Source: Aselliscus stoliczkanus (lineage: Eukaryota; Chordata; Mammalia; Chiroptera; Hipposideridae). From it: a stretch of DNA of 64,000 nt. Made by a program: the position numbers and the translations under genes. Below are positions 23,201 through 35,260 of the stretch, in pieces (the stretch's first letter is position 1; each line of letters begins with the position of its first letter). The stretch lies in the NCBI GenBank assembly GCA_033961575.1, contig CM066728.1, forward strand, positions 182,891,678-182,955,677. The letters are read 5' to 3'. The notes under the pieces were generated by a model, which ran no database searches, was not told the origin of the DNA, and worked only from the letters and a program-made list of their open reading frames with translations.

Positions 23201-24717
23201 CAACTTCTCCATCTCAATGGGACTAGTCCAACATCCTAGTCAGAGCATCTCTGGGCTACTGCTTCTCAGTCAGGGTATCAAATCCTAGTCATCGACCTGC
23301 CATCCTAACCTTTGCTCCTGTGACACTCCTCCCACCGACACTATAATTACTGAATCTTCTAGTCAGGATCCTGGGAGGAAAACAGAAACCACACCAAATA
23401 TCTTACCACAGAGAATTTGATCTAAGGAATTAAATAGGTGTTGTAGAACTGAAACAGTGAACAGCGAACACTGAGGTAATGCAGAAATAAGAACCAAAGG
23501 AAGCAACCAACACCCCAAGGGAAGAAGGGGCAGAGATGGGGTACTTAGGAGCTAGAAGCTTGGAGAAAGGGTTCTTGTGGAGTTGGGCACAGACTCCTGA
23601 GGAGTGGGTGATGCCCAGCTGGTACTGGGTGTGCCAAAACAAACAAACTGGACGTGGGAACTAACGACCCCTGCTGGAAAGAAAGCAGGGACAGCAAATA
23701 CACAGGAAAAAGCAATCTCTCTCCCCTCTTCCAGCCTCCCTCTAGTGCCCCTATGGCAGAGCCTAAATGGGAGCCAGCCTCAAGGACTCCCAGTCCAAAC
23801 ACCAAGTCAAGTTCAGGCGAGTGGGGCTAAAGTACTGAGACAGAGCTTAAGTACAGGCAGCACACATCCAATGGGGGCCCTGGTAAATGAAACAGATAGA
23901 GCAAGCTGCAGGAGCTCATTGCGGAGGATCCCGGGCCCTCACCTGACTGAAGTGTGATCCATAATAATGTTAACTGAAATGACTTTTCCCATGTGATCTG
24001 GCTGCCACTGAACGGCTTCACGAATGGAAGAAACTCCGTCTACACTGAAGCCCCAAATGTGTAAATACTGTACCAAGAATTTTATCACATGCACTCTAAC
24101 ATTTAATCTTTCAGAACAGTCAGTTCTGATATAACTTGACATACTTATAGGCATTCTTAAAAATTGCCAGGCTATACAAAACCACACTATAAAAACCACA
24201 GGGCTCATGGGAAAACTGGGACAAAGGGAACAATACTTATAAACTTTTGTCGGTAACACAGAGGAACCTAATAAAAACTGTAGCATATTTTTATACATAT
24301 TAAATGATTAAGAAGTAAAAAATTACTACCACAAATATATATAGAACTTTTACCTTTAAGAAGGCCCAGTGTTGGTTTCTGGAAGTGGGTGGACATCGGA
24401 CAGGCTGCAGCTTGTGAGTTACTGTGAAGTGGTGGAAGGATGGTTATCTGAACTTGGAGGGACAGTTGTGATACCAGATGTGGGCAGGTATCACATACAC
24501 GACTCAGACAGAGAACTGAGGCAGCTGGTAGATTTCTGAGCATGGGTCTGAGTTTCGTGTATTCCTAGGCAGCTGGGTGCAGTTTTCTGCATTTACCTAA
24601 CATATCCTCCAGACAAAATCCATGGAAGTAAATATAAAATCCTTGTTATGATCAAGTTGCTCCCTAATATATTGATCATATTAGAATAAAGTATTGGTTT
24701 CAAAATAATTACAGCAG
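23201..24717. other. Unassigned spacer
   Basis: Several open frames of 90-120 codons exist on both strands, mutually overlapping and without domains. No repeat recognised. Confidence 0.4.
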
Positions 24718-24805
24718 AACTCATCATATCCTGTAGGTGAGGCTGTATTATCTACTTTTTTACAGATGACAACACTGACTCAGATTAAACATCTTGAGTA
24801 AGCTT
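24718..24805 (-). repeat. MIR fragment, minus strand
   Basis: Text 'ctgtaggtgaggctgtatta', 'ttttacagatgacaacactg' follows the MIR core on the minus strand, diverged. Confidence 0.55.
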
Positions 24806-25239
24806 CTTAGAAAAGGAAAAAGAAAAAAAAAGGCACACTACCTTTCTTGAACGGCACGATATTTTCTCATCTAAGGCTCATCACTCGATAGCATGAGGTC
24901 AAAGCAGTTGAACCTGACGGCAGCCAATGTACCTTCTCCAGGTGGGTGTATACGTGCCCCAGGATGGAAGGATTGGCTGGTGATCTCAATCACCTTTACA
25001 TCAAGGTTTAAAGATCATCTTTATGTCCAGGTTTAAAGTAGAGCTGCTGAGCAAAGGAATTCATGCCTCTCCCCACACTTTCTGATTAATTTACTTCTAG
25101 ACCTGAGTCACAGCAATCCTCAAAAGATGTTTGATTATAGTTGAAACCAAGGGAAATAAATGTCCCAATTGCCAAGGTCCAGAAATAAAATGTGACATGA
25201 ATTTCTAAGTTTCTTCTTCATATCCTGCCACAGTGATCT
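24806..25239. other. Unassigned spacer
   Basis: Nothing recognised. Confidence 0.4.
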
Positions 25240-25740
25240 TTCTAAAATGTAGAAATCAATAGCTATTTTCAAGCTCAATACCTGTCGATGGTTCCCCAAT
25301 GCTGCAAAAGATCTAGTCCAAACTCCTTAGCATGGAGGGCAGGGTCTTTCTAGATAAGGTACCTGCTGACATATCCAGCTTCATCTCCAGCTAAGCCCTC
25401 ATCTAAAGCCCGTGTTCCAGTCAGCTGAATTACGTATTTGCTTTTCCACACACACTGGGGCACTTGGGAGCTACTTGAACTTGTCCGCTCTAAGCACTCA
25501 GCTGAATGCCTGACCCAACCTTGCTCACAGGCTCCTCAGATAGGATCCCTGCCCCATTATCTTCAGGCAGAATGAATCACTCCTTGTGTTGGGCCCCACT
25601 GCGCTTTATGTTAACTCCTCTCATAGCTCTTTGCCTTGCATATTTGTTTGATGTTTAACTTTTTTTGTTTTTAACCACCAACTATCTGAAGGTATTGGTC
25701 CTGTCAGAAAAATCTCTGCATTTCTAGAACCTAGCTCCCT
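25240..25740 (+). repeat. L2 3' region
   Basis: Ordered L2 landmarks: 'tctagtccaaactccttagc', 'atggagggcagggtctttct', 'catatccagcttcatctcc', and near the end 'catagctctttgccttgc' with 'accaactatctgaaggtatt'. Confidence 0.7.
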
Positions 25741-25923
25741 GCTGGAAACTAAATGTGCCATAACTGTTCAGGAATGGGTTATAAGGTTATCAGGACAGGA
25801 AAAAAGTAAAGGAGATTAACCTGCACCTTTCTCTTTCCTCCGTTCTGAAATCTGCAAAGGACTCTCAACTCCACAAAATGAGTTTCTGTGTAGAGTAAAA
25901 CCTACTGCATCGACAAAGGCAGG

Positions 25924-26332
25924 TGTTAGGGGCTGACTGTCTGTGTACCACCCAAATTCCTATGTTGAAGCCCTAACTCCTACTATGATGGCATTTGGAG
26001 TTAGGGCTTTTGGGAGATGATTCGGTTTGGATGAGGTCATGAGGGTGGGTCCTCACGATGTCATAAGGGTGGTTCGTCATGACAGGATCAGTGCCCTTAT
26101 AAGGGAACACAGAAAACTCCCCTTCTCCATGCACGTCATGAAGGAAAGGCCACGGGAGTGCATATGAAGAAGGTGGCTGTCTGCAAATCAGGGAACAGGT
26201 TCTCTCGAGGAGCCCAGTGCAGGCACTTTGATCTTGGACTTGTAGCCTTCAGAACTATAAGAAACAAATTTCTGTTGTGTAAGCCGCCCAGTCTGTGATA
26301 TTTTGTTACAGCAATCCAAGCAGACTGAGATA
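25924..26332 (+). mobile_element. Solo LTR, MaLR (MLT1/MST-like)
   Basis: Begins tgttaggggctgactg and carries 'aattcctatgttgaagccct', 'gaggtcatgagggtgggtcc', 'tgatcttggacttgtagcct', 'aagccgcccagtctgtgata'. It ends ...gactgagata, where CA is expected. Flanks gcagg and gcggg look like a 5-bp target duplication with one mismatch. It is an ancient solo LTR; no internal retroviral genes are present. Confidence 0.85.
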
Positions 26333-27479
26333 GCGGGTGATTACTAGATGTATCACATGATTTTGCCAAGATGGGAACACCATCTTACATCAAGGTTTAC
26401 AGTTCTTAAGAGCAGGAAATTCACAGATGCTTCATACTAAAGGCATGGTAAATTAAGGCATGGTAAATATAGAGAGTGCCAAAGAAGTGAAAGTTAGGCC
26501 ATAGGAAATGCTCACCCAGGTTGAATTATTAAGTGAGGTATCTACATAAGCAGCTATGGAGGAAGAATATAATTTTGATTGCTGAGAGTAATCAACATTT
26601 CTTTACAGAATCTGAAGATCGTAAGAAAACTCCATCCCTGTCATTTGAGGTTGACTAGCTAAGTAAAAGCAGCCAGTCATCCAGTTCCATGACAGGGACA
26701 ACTTAAATCAAAACACCATAAAAAATTTGCAGACAACAGATCTACGCTGTTATAACGAGGCTTACCTGGAGTTTTTTGGACCTGCATTCTTCAAGCGATT
26801 TCTTGTATTCAGGGTGGATCATTCTCCCTGGGCTGCAGTGGGGCAAATCACAAACCATGGTGTAGCCAGGCCTGAGCTTAAAGACATATTCTAAAAACAT
26901 ATCCTATCCCAAAACACCCTAGTTTTCTCCCTCCATTTCAGTTGGGCATTTCTTATCATGAAGAGAAAGTAAATCCTGAGAATCAATTTCTGACAGCTCA
27001 ACATCTAAGATGGATTCAGGCCAAAAAAAAAAAAAAAAAGCAGGTAACATGTGTCCTCATTTAGGGAAGGTTGCCACACTGCAGCTCCAGGTCTGTCTGT
27101 CTGGGTATCTAAGGAGGAGGTCCAGGTATCTCTCTCAGTTGCCTCAAACTCTTTATGCCCAAAAGACCCTTCACTGGTCTTTTTTTCCCACAAATGTGCA
27201 GACCAGCCCCAAAGCCCCATTTTTACCTATAATGGTGTGGCCATCACCCTAGTTAAATTCATTAGTTAAAATCCTCAAATCAGTCTTCACTCATATTTAT
27301 CTCCTCTGTTACCAAAATCTCATCGTTTCTTCCTTTTAAAATAGTCAGGACAAAAACATCTAAAGCTTCTCTTGACCACGCTATGAACTATAACATAGGT
27401 TACAGAGTTGGCTGGCTGTTTTCTTTCTGTGACATAGTCATGCTGGCAAGTGGCTACCTACACAGGTTCTCTCTCTTAG
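26333..27479. other. Unassigned spacer
   Basis: Apart from an A-run near 27023-27039 nothing is recognised. Short open frames are present on both strands without family features. Confidence 0.4.
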
Positions 27480-27770
27480 GTGTGACCATATGACTTAGTT
27501 CGCGACCATGGAGTGTGAGAAGCCATACGCGCCATGGCCAGCCCAGGCCAGGCCCGTGGAAAACTCCCTCACTGTGCTCCTTCTGCTTCTCCGTTCTCCA
27601 CTGGCAGCAATACAATGGGATGTCTTCAGGGATGCGCCAAAACATGGCAGAAGCCTGGAGGCTCAGTCACTGTATGAAGGAAAGTTACCTTCTCTCTAGC
27701 AACATCCCACTGAACTGATACATTAAGAAATAAATTTTATTGTATTAAGCCGCTGACATACTGCAGTTTG
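27480..27770 (+). repeat. Ancient LTR-like repeat
   Basis: Diverged text 'gtgaccatatgacttagttc', 'aagaaataaattttattgta' and 'ttaagccgctgacatactgc' matches the ending of old mammalian LTR-type repeats. Related text appears at 29800 and 30700. Confidence 0.5.
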
Positions 27771-27959
27771 TACTTTTTTACTGCACAAAAAGCAAGAAGA
27801 CTAGAACCATGGAAGGTTATATAGTTAATGTCCTCTCTGTGTGCATGATAGACGGCTGTGGAATTGCCATTGATTATACGACTTAAACCCCTTCAAGTAT
27901 ACAACTGCCTTTTGAAAGTAATTATAATTATACTATACTACTATATGTCACGTTAAAAA

Positions 27960-28190
27960 ACAGCCACCATTTACTGACCTCTTTCAATGTGCTAGGCAGT
28001 GATCACACTATGCGTTGTATGAATTTTAATCTTAGAAACAGCGTATCAGGTATTGCTAGTCTGCCTCATTTTATGAATGAAGACAGTTAGGCCGAGGGAA
28101 GGTAAAAGGTACAAGCCTAGGTCACACAGTCGGAAAGCAGCACAGCCATAACTCAAACCTATGCTGTCATTTTCCAGAGCTCATGTCTTA
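27960..28190 (-). repeat. MIR, minus strand
   Basis: Near full-length minus-strand MIR: 'caatgtgctaggcagtgatc', 'ctcattttatgaatgaagac', 'aagcctaggtcacacagtcg'. Confidence 0.8.
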
Positions 28191-29279
28191 ACTGTTTGCT
28201 ATCCTGCCTTGAAGGAAAAACAAAAACAAAAACAAAAAAACGAAAGCAAGATAGGAATGCTGTATAATGGCTCTTTCTCCAGTTACCATGTGAGACTCTG
28301 CATTTCACAATGTGAATATAAATTTATCTCCTGCCACACAGAATAAGTAACCTGGCACTTTAGTTAGCACCACTGCACTGTTGTTTACATCTAGCTTCAG
28401 GGTTCCCCGGCCTGATCTGCGTGGCTGTGTAATGAAAGGGTGTTTTTCTGCTGTGCACCTTGGCTTCCCCACACCCTCAAAACAGCATTCCACCCTCGAC
28501 CCCTTGAGTGCCTCACTCACCTCACATGGACACCTTCAAAGTTACACTTGGACCACCTTGGACCATCTTTTCATTCAATTACCAGTTTGAGAACCCAGGT
28601 TTCAGACAGATTCCAAAACAGCAGACTTCCCTAAAATGTGGGTTCAAGGGGGAAAGCGCTGAAGTAATCATTTCATCATGACTTCATTGTCTTCCTCTCC
28701 TCCAGAAAACCCAGACCACAGGTAGAGCAGGTAGCTTGTACCATTCCTTCGAACAGTCCTGAGAAAACGGTCCTGAGAAACAAATCAGATTCCCTATATA
28801 TATATATCTACCATAATGAGTTGGGGTTTTTTTTTTTAATTAATGAAATTGCCTTGTTTATGACACATTGCTTTCCAAGTTACAGGCTGATGGGACATGT
28901 ATCAGTCACTGAGTCTTCCTAGACAGAGTAACTTACACGACCAACTGTAACTGACAAAGCCTTTCCCAGCAGACAACAGGGGAGCCAATTTGTGAAACAG
29001 GATAACCAGGAATGGCTGAGATCATCCTCAGGGCACTGACCCCTTAACTCACGAGAGATTCTGGACAGGTATTTTATGTGCCAACTTCGGCACAAAATGT
29101 AACTTTCTGAGTTAAAATGAAGACAAAGACAAATTAGGCAGTTCCATGAAGAGTACTGATTTTTCTTCTTTCTATTGCTATGGTAACACTACTCCATTTT
29201 AGGAGAGGGAGAAGGAAGACTGGGCCTTAAAAACTAAGCTATAAAATTTGTCAATGATATATCAGAAAGGACTTTACAA
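28191..29279. other. Unassigned spacer
   Basis: No repeat family, exon or RNA gene recognised. It has a TA-rich run at about 28793-28810. Confidence 0.4.
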
Positions 29280-29755
29280 AAGATATTCCTTTAATTAGTT
29301 CACTGCTAGGAATTTATCCAAGAGAAATAGTCTGATAAATGTGCAAATATGTACATATAAGAGACTTATTAAATATAAGCCTTTACTAAATATAAGTGCT
29401 TCATTAAAGAGTAAAATTGAAAAACATCTAAATGTCCAATAATAAATGATGGCGTATTCATACAGAGGAATATCTAAGAGCCATTACAAGTTAGGATGTG
29501 GATGTGTATTTTTCGACATGGGTGTGTGTTCATTGTGTACCTTTTAAATCAGTACATAAGTGACAGGATACCAAATATCATGTGGCTCCATTAAAAAAGA
29601 AAAAAGCCCAGAAAAAAATATCTGAAGATATTTATATCAAAATATTAACAGCAGCAGTCATTTCTAGTGAGAGGAATTTGGGGTGACTGAAAATGTTTGT
29701 GTGCTTTCAGTATTTTCTATGATGATTTTTCACTATTTGTATAATTAAAAATAGG
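29280..29755 (+). mobile_element. Old L1 (L1M-type) 3' end
   Basis: Landmarks in order: 'tctaaatgtccaataataaa', 'gaatatctaagagccattac', then a diverged 3' UTR ending 'actatttgtataattaaaaa'. Typical of an ancient L1M 3' terminus. Confidence 0.7.
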
Positions 29756-29799
29756 GGGAAATGTTATCATGGCTGATGGTTTTATGTACTCAAAAATAT

Positions 29800-30110
29800 T
29801 TGCTTCCCCTTTCTAGGGACCTTTCCTGGTATCTCTTCCTATGAGAGGAATATAATTCTTGTCCCCTTCAACATCAGACTTACCTATGTGATTTGCTTTG
29901 GCTAATAAAATAAAGATAAAACATGAAAGGGACATATGCACCTTCAAGCAGAAATTCTGAAAGCTATCGTATGTTCCCACCAAATTATATTTTCCCATGT
30001 TCTAGATAAGCTGCCTTCTGCCTGGATCACAAAATGGAGATGTGGAACAGATTTGAGCTGACTCGCAACAGTCATAATATGAATGAGAAATAAATCTTGG
30101 GTTGTCATAA
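29800..30110 (+). repeat. Ancient LTR-like repeat
   Basis: Text 'gtgatttgctttggctaata', 'aatgagaaataaatcttggg' follows the same old LTR-type consensus as 27480. Diverged, limits approximate. Confidence 0.45.
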
Positions 30111-30583
30111 CAACTTATGAAAACTGAGAGTCTGTTTTCCTGGCACAGTAGCAGCACAAGGGTGCCTTCAGGTGACCAAAAGGCAGTGAATTTAAATAGT
30201 GGGATAAGGGGTGGGGATGCACATGAAGTGGGAGAGGAAAAGATAACAGACGACAGCGTATGATCGTGCACTGCTAACAGACTGACCTGTAGGATGTAAC
30301 TAGATGAAAACCTAGAGGTGGAGGAAGGTCCCTGCTGAAGCTGTGGGCAAGAGCTGGTACACTTGGCATTATTCCTTCTGGGGCTCTCTCTGTTCCCACA
30401 GGCTAGTGAGGACTTGGAAAGAGTGGGGTGGCCTCAATAGTGACTATGTCTATTCCTAGTCCTCACACCCGCCTTTCACTGGTTACCAGGAGATGACATA
30501 AATCCATCACAGGCAGAAGCACACACCTACCAACATCAGAGCACGGAGGCCCCAGGTGGCAGAGACTGCAGCTGATGACCAAG
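30111..30583. other. Unassigned spacer
   Basis: Nothing recognised. Confidence 0.4.
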
Positions 30584-30596
30584 CTCATTTCTTCTT

Positions 30597-30684
30597 CTTT
30601 TTCTTTTTTTTTCATATGTGGGGCCCAAACCGGGGCCGCTGGCTTCCCAAGCCAGCGCTTAACCACCGCGCTACTCAGCCGGCC
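30597..30684 (-). mobile_element. Short new-head SINE, minus strand
   Basis: Poly(T)-rich start, then 'catatgtggggcccaaacc' and head complement ending gctactcagccggcc. The exact 13-bp target duplication ctcatttcttctt lies at 30584-30596 and 30685-30697. It landed inside the old repeat family at 30700. Confidence 0.93.
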
Positions 30685-30697
30685 CTCATTTCTTCTT

Positions 30698-30880
30698 ATT
30701 CCTGGCACACAGGCACACCATATTCCCCAGTCGCGCCCCCACCTCCCTCCAAAGTTAAGTGTGGCCATGTGACTGAGTTCCAGCCACCAGGATAGAGATG
30801 GAAACAAAGAACACCACTTCCCAACTGCCCATTAGAAACCTCTCCCTTATACAACAACCTTGAAATCACACTTGACAATG
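30698..30880 (+). repeat. Ancient LTR-like repeat fragment
   Basis: Contains 'gtgtggccatgtgactgagt' and 'tccagccaccaggatagaga', matching the family seen at 27480. Probably part of the unit interrupted by the SINE at 30597. Confidence 0.45.
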
Positions 30881-31215
30881 GTAGAGTATCAGGAAGGGCT
30901 CGGTCTCTGACTGACTGCTTGGACGGCAGTCACACCCAAACCAGTGCATCGATTCTGGTGACGAAAAATGTAATACACTACTAAGATTTGGACGTTTATT
31001 TTTTTATACCCTGATAATACATCACAGTTGCTATATGGCAGCATTCAGCAACTGTATCTGAAAATGTCCTGAGTGCTGAGATCTCCATTGAAGAGTCTGT
31101 AGGTGCTTTGGAAAGCTGTAATAGAGTAATGAAAGTCCCTGCCTATTTCCAATGGTGAAAATGCTTAATGGAAATTCTCCATTTAGGTTTACAGGCTAAT
31201 TAAAATATCAAATGT

Positions 31216-31327
31216 TGGGCTGGCCGAGTGGTGCGATGGTTAATAGCTGGCTTGGGATGCCAGCGGCCCTGGTTCGGATCCCACATGTGAGGGCAAGTGA
31301 CACTGCCCTCAAAAAAAAAAAAAAAAA
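31216..31327 (+). mobile_element. Short new-head SINE
   Basis: Starts ggggctggccgagtggtgcg-like and ends in about 19 A. Target duplication atcaaatgt at 31207-31215 and 31328-31336. Confidence 0.92.
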
Positions 31328-31694
31328 ATCAAATGTCTCTGCTTCTACCTGGGATATGTCATCTCAGTGCAGCAGTACTGTGGTTTCATGTCAATCAGGT
31401 GCTCTGCATGGCTGCTGGGGCGAAATAATTATTACTTTAAGATACTGCTTCTTTAATCAACAAAATCTTTCATCACATGAAATAATAAAAGTGATACCTC
31501 GTGGTACCAAGACTTGGAACCCCTGCTCCCATATACTATATACACATAGCTGGTTCCCTGAATTTTTTTTCCCCCTTAAGACAATCAGCATCCCAACAGT
31601 GCACTAGAAAGGCAGATCACAAGACTGCTAAGCTATCCATGAATACTATGTTAACCTTTTGAAAGCGTCAAGAATAAACGTTGGCTACTCCAAG
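31328..31694. other. Unassigned spacer
   Basis: Nothing recognised. Confidence 0.4.
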
Positions 31695-31755
31695 ATCAGA
31701 TGACTTTGGGCACATGACTGAACCTTTCTGAATCTCAACTTCAACTACAACAGGC
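31695..31755 (+). repeat. MIR fragment
   Basis: 'gatgactttgggcacatgac' and 'tgaacctttctgaatctcaa' match the MIR core. Confidence 0.6.
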
Positions 31756-31789
31756 AGCATCTTCCATTTACTTGCAGGGGGTTTCAAGC

Positions 31790-31912
31790 TTGGGGTCATC
31801 AGCCATCAGCTGGATGGCTTGTTAAGGCAGGCTGCTGAGTCCACCCCTAGTGTTTTTGATGCAGGAGGTCTGGGGTGAGACCTGAGAATGTGCATTTTAA
31901 CAGGTGCCCAGG
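31790..31912 (+). mobile_element. hAT-type non-autonomous relic (MER20/MER5-like)
   Basis: 'gtctggggtgagacctgaga', 'atgtgcattttaacaggtgc' fit the inner part of hAT-Charlie MITEs. Ends are eroded. Confidence 0.5.
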
Positions 31913-31957
31913 TGTATTAGGGTTCTCCAGAGAAACAGAACCAGTAGGGTGTGGGCA

Positions 31958-32002
<45 letters not shown>

Positions 32003-32380
32003 CATTTATGTGCACACACCACCACCTATTTATTTTAAGGAATTGGTCAAGTGACTCTAGGCCTGGAAAGTCTAAAGTCTACAGGGAAGACCAGGAGCCT
32101 AGAAATTCCTATGGGAGTCGATGTGGCAGTCTTGAATCTGAATACTGCCTGAAAGAGAACCCCTCCCTCATCTGGGAATCTCAATCTTTTCTCTCAAGGT
32201 CTTCCATGGATTGGATAAGGTCCACCCAGGTGAGGGAGGGTAATGTGCTTTCCTCAAAGTCTACTGATTTAAATATCAATCACATCTAAAAAGTACCCCC
32301 ACAGCAACATCTAGACTCGTGTTTGACCAAACAAGTGGGCACCCTGGCCTCGTCAAGGTGACACTGAAATTAACCATCAC
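31913..32380 (-). mobile_element. LTR-like element with (TG)n, minus strand
   Basis: On the plus strand it starts tgtattagggttctccagag and ends gaaattaaccatcac. Its minus-strand form begins like the elements at 48676 and 48824 (gatggttaattt...). Its TG...CA-like ends and lack of coding sequence suggest a solo LTR of an ERVL-type element. Class assignment from memory only. Confidence 0.6.
31959..31999. repeat. (TG)n microsatellite
   Basis: About 20 TG units inside the LTR-like element. The same position in the related element at 48676 has (CA)n. Confidence 0.98.
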
Positions 32381-32679
32381 TCCAGATGATGCTGACGTCT
32401 TGGCACTCCTCCCACAGCCACTGCCCCATAAGGACTGTGGTGACAGTAACTGAGAAGACGTACAATCACACCACGGGGCTGCAAAGGGTTCTCAAATACA
32501 GTTATCTCTTCTCTTCCTTCTTACAGGTGATTTATTTATTTAGTTATTTATTTCATTTATGTATTTATCTTTTTTTCAGCCCGTTTTATTTTTAATCAAC
32601 CAGGGAAATCAGGTTTTCACTCCCCAAATATTTGAAAATGTGTTTCTGTAAAGAGGATATATATAAAAATGTGCATCTA

Positions 32680-32854
32680 GGGCTAGCCAAGTGGCTCACT
32701 TGGTTAACAGCTTGCTCAAGAGCATGAGCTCTGAGTAACAGGGTCCCAAGTTTGATTCCCAGCCTGAGCTGAGCTACTGCTGAGCTGCCAACAGATGGCA
32801 GGATGGCACAGCTAAAAAAAAATAAAATATATAAAATAAAATAAATAAATAAAT
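32680..32854 (+). mobile_element. VES-type SINE, 3'-shortened
   Basis: Head gggctagccaagtggctcac and 'gagctctgagtaacagggtc' as in VES. The body is cut after 'ggcaggatggcacagc' and replaced by a (TAAA)n-like tail. Target duplication aaaaatgtgcatct (32665-32678) and aaaaacatgcatct (32855-32868), two mismatches. Confidence 0.85.
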
Positions 32855-32868
32855 AAAAACATGCATCT

Positions 32869-34289
32869 CTGGTTGCTTCCTAAATTAAAATAAGCAATTC
32901 CTAGATTAGCCACTTGTTTGTGTTACCTGAGCCCTTTCTTGATTCCCAAGTATAAAAATCAAAAGTTGAAGCACTGTCCTGAGATCACCATTCTCATCTG
33001 ACAGACACAGACACTGAGATAGTGAGAGTGGTGCTTCACCTGCCCCTGAAATTTCTCAAGCCTTCATCGATCTAAATCTAGACCCTGAATTTCAACATGA
33101 ATGCTGGTCTTCTGACCAGGCAGTTAATCATTACATGTTACATAAACACGATGAGTACTTTTGAATGTTGAAAAAGTTGTAAAGTGATCATATAAATGAA
33201 ATGCTAATTATTCTCTTTTAAGAGAGTTGTTTCCTACTAGGCTTAAATTCTTGCTTTTTTGACACATTTTAAAAATCTGCACTTCACAGTGGTTAGGAAA
33301 TAGCAGAACTTGGTTCTGATTTAATCAGATGAGAACTAATTCAGCTTGAGGCCAAAATGACACTTGGTGGGAGAGGTTGGGAAGCTTTCGCACTCAATTT
33401 TTTTAAGACATACAAATTTCTTTCCCTCTTCTCTTGAACTTTTACTATGCTTGATACTATTTCTAGATTTTAATTTCTATTTTCCCAAAGGGTAAAGGAA
33501 ACCCATCTACAGTGTTATAAGAAATCTTTAATAAAAAAAAGTTGTGATAATACTTGAATCATATGAGCCACTTTTTTGAAACTCTGATTTTGTCAAGGAT
33601 GATAATAATATTTATATATAGATACAGATACATACATATACATATATATGTATATATTTTGACCAACCAAAGTCCATCACACCAAAAACATTTGGCTATC
33701 CCTATGTAAATCCATTATTACTATATTGCATAAGTTATGCTCCATATAGTTCTCTGAAATAGGAGTTGGGGAAAAAAGGCATTCAATCAGCTGGGGCGAA
33801 ACTCTAACTTAAACAGGCTCCTTTATTTTTAAAGTCTCTGTTTTATAATATATGAACATGCATTTTGTTAAAACGCACATGTGTATGTGCACACAAAGAA
33901 TTCACTATTTCCCAGACTTCCTTGTGTGTGAACTTCTTTTCTTCCCTCGAAGCATCTCTCAGGATTGGGGTTCTACTAAAACATGCAAGAAAACAGTTTA
34001 AAGATATATTCACGAAGAACTTACACTGATAATGGGATGGCCTTCCATCTAAGGAACCAGGCTCTCTCTGTACCTAAATCAAACTCAATGTCAATAAGAC
34101 CAGTTCTTCAGCTGTCGAAAGGAAGAAAGAAAGAGAACCTAACCAGAACAACAGCACTGCTTCCTCAGTTCTCCAGCATTCCAGAAACTCTATTTCCCTA
34201 TAATAACAATGATGGCATTACAAATTAGTATGGACAAATTTGGTATAACAATCACTGACCAGTCTAAGGAGAGAACTAATGCAACATGA
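32869..34289. other. Unassigned spacer
   Basis: A possible MIR relic near 32975-33060 is too weak to call. A TA-rich (AT)n-like tract lies at about 33611-33657. No exon recognised. Confidence 0.4.
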
Positions 34290-34430
34290 TAAAAGAAAGC
34301 AAAATATCAATAGTTGTCATTTCCAGGTGGTTAAATTTCAGGAGTGTTTTTCTTCTTCATGCTGTTTTGGGTTTTATAAATTTCCTAAAATAAGCTATAC
34401 TTTCTAATCAGAAAAATAAATACAAGTATC
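34290..34430 (+). repeat. Old L1 3'-terminal fragment
   Basis: 'gttgtcatttccaggtggtt', 'atgctgttttgggttttata', 'tttctaatcagaaaaataaa' follow the 3' UTR of ancient L1M elements. Confidence 0.5.
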
Positions 34431-34771
34431 ATTTTTAAAGGTAGTCTTAATGTTTTGCTTCTCAGGGGATCTTTTACAATGTAAATATTTACAATGTCAT
34501 CATTGTCATCTTCACACCAATAGAATACAGAAAACCTAGAACAGAAATTAAAATTAAAACTTGAAAAATGACCAAAAAATGCTATATCTGTCAAGATATA
34601 TGAGCAGCCCTTTATTAATAAAGATGAATCTTTACTTTCACAAGAAATACACAGCATACTGCCAGAAAGTTATATTTCTGCCGAATTGGAACTCAGACTA
34701 AAAAGAAAAAGTCAGCATTATAATCAATAAATCGTTTCCAGAATAGACACTTCTCAAGACACTTACATGCC
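34431..34771. other. Unassigned spacer
   Basis: Nothing recognised. Confidence 0.4.
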
Positions 34772-35255
34772 TGTGGTAGACTAACACACTCCCCCCACCA
34801 AAAAAGGCATCCATATCCTAATGTGTGGAGCCTGTAACTGTTACCAACGTGGCGAAAAAGGGTTTTTCAAGTGTGAATAATTTAAGCACCTTGACGTGGA
34901 AGATTACCCTGGGTTATCCGGTTGGGCCCTAAATGCAATTTCCTAGATCCTCATAAGAGGGAGGCAGGAGATGTGACACAGACAGCAGAGGAGGAGGCTG
35001 GGGCCACAGAGACACAGGGTAGAGTGATGCAGCCACAAACCAAGGAGTGCTGGGAGCCACCAGGAACCAGAGGAGGCAAGGAATGGATCCCCCCCTCAGA
35101 GCTTCTAGGGAGAAGTGTAGCTCTGTCAATGCCTTGATTTTGACCCAATGGAACTGATTTCAGACTCTGGCCTCCAGAACTGTGACTAAGGTTCAGCTGT
35201 TTTAAGCTATCAGCTTTGTGGTAATTTTTTATGGCAGCCCTAAGAAACTAATGCA
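34772..35255 (+). mobile_element. Complete solo LTR, MaLR (MLT1-like), TSD ATGCC
   Basis: Starts tgtggtagactaacacactc and ends aagaaactaatgca. Diagnostic text: 'tatcctaatgtgtggagcct', 'tcctcataagagggaggcag', 'tggcctccagaactgtgac', 'aagctatcagctttgtggta'. The 5-mer atgcc is present on both sides (34767-34771 and 35256-35260), an exact target duplication. LTRs regulated an ancient endogenous retrovirus-like element; no internal genes remain. The 71-codon open frame within it is not a gene. Confidence 0.9.
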
Positions 35256-35260
35256 ATGCC

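Noticed and set aside
25924..26332. Endogenous retrovirus provirus
   Set aside because: Only a solo LTR is present; no gag, pol or env-like text lies nearby.
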